From: Candidula unifasciata
Taxonomy: Eukaryota; Mollusca; Gastropoda; Stylommatophora; Geomitridae
Reading direction: 5' to 3'
Assembly: GCA_905116865.2 (NCBI GenBank)
Contig: CAJHNH020006112.1
Coordinates: forward strand, 426,001 to 490,000
DNA length: 64,000 nucleotides
A program made the position numbers and the translations under genes. Of this stretch, positions 63,684 to 64,000 are shown in pieces (the stretch's first letter is position 1; every line of letters starts with the position of its first letter). A model generated the notes under the pieces. The model worked only from the letters and a program-made list of their open reading frames with translations, was not told where the DNA came from and made no database searches.

Positions 63684-64000
63684 CATCATCATCATGTAGC
63701 AGGTCCTTTGCAGAACGTCGCTCTCATCGCGGTCTGCCTGAAAGAAACTCCGTCTCTTGCCAGTTCTCCCGCCTCATGTACTTTCACATTAAAAGAGTCA
63801 CTTATATCTGGTGCCCATCTTCGTGTCGGTTGGCCCCTACCCCTCCTTCCTGGTACCATGCCTTCTGCTATTATTATTTCCAATCCGCAGTGGCGCTTGA
63901 TATGACCAAAATATGTCAGCTTCTGAGACAGGATGCTGTCTATTACCTAATCTTCCTTGATTTTCAAATCTCTTAAGATGTCAGTATTTCTCCTCTTCTT
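63684..64000 (-). mobile_element. LINE family D 3' end, cut by the window edge
   Basis: Minus frame MVPGRRGRGQPTRRWAPDIS, KVHEAGELARDGVSFRQTAM and CKGPAT, with GAT units at 63683-63697 as the 3' tail. The best-preserved family D copy. Confidence 0.88.

Overview
The window looks like a gene-poor, repeat-choked stretch of an animal nuclear genome, most likely a mollusc (probably a gastropod). That taxonomic guess is inference. It rests on two small-exon metazoan genes with canonical GT-AG introns, many 5'-truncated non-LTR retrotransposon (LINE) 3' ends of several clades, tRNA-derived SINEs, long microsatellites, and hAT, Tc1/IS630-like and TTAA-targeting DNA transposons. No bacterial genes, operons, rRNA or CRISPR were seen.

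Two host genes can be assembled from exons. (1) A prostaglandin reductase 3 / ZADH2-type NADPH oxidoreductase on the + strand. Its last four coding exons are 385-446, 5639-5762, 8158-8343 and 10746-10820, ending in a stop, and every junction is phase-compatible; earlier exons lie left of the window. (2) A family-1 aldo-keto reductase on the - strand. Nine coding exons run from the start codon at 52917 down to 23887. They carry the full D-Y-K-H catalytic tetrad and the IPKS NADPH-binding motif, about 302 residues. Only a short C-terminal exon is missing; a tentative candidate at 13355-13389 does not fit the phase. The genes converge, so the repeats between about 10.8 and 23.9 kb are 3' sequence of one or the other.

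Layout. 1-11 kb: the reductase introns, with a roughly 540-bp GAA tract, two inverted copies of a 200-bp repeat around one exon, a SPIN-like hAT MITE and several LINE ends. 11-24 kb: a mariner-type foldback, tandem arrays of about 55, 47 and 93 bp, an RNase H-encoding LINE end with intact catalytic residues, and a long GT microsatellite. 24-53 kb: aldo-keto reductase introns, with an 18-bp array of about 52 copies and a 45-bp array of about 35 copies. They also hold a Tc1/IS630-like transposon interrupted at a TTAA by a piggyBac-like element, a second SPIN-like MITE, an R2/NeSL-type endonuclease remnant, a hAT element with a nested LINE, a 72-bp array, and a palindrome of about 410 bp with telomere-like motifs. 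53-64 kb: no recognised host CDS; LINE and SINE copies, a RNase H LINE with a (TAAC)n tail, a hAT dimerisation-domain remnant, and a possible TATA promoter with a heat-shock-like site near 62.8-62.97 kb.

The two enzymes share NADPH-dependent reduction of carbonyl or enone substrates, but nothing in the sequence shows that they act in one pathway. The most instructive features are the mobile elements: a dated nesting event that restores a reading frame on excision, and several tandem arrays that appear to have grown from LINE or SINE 3' tails.
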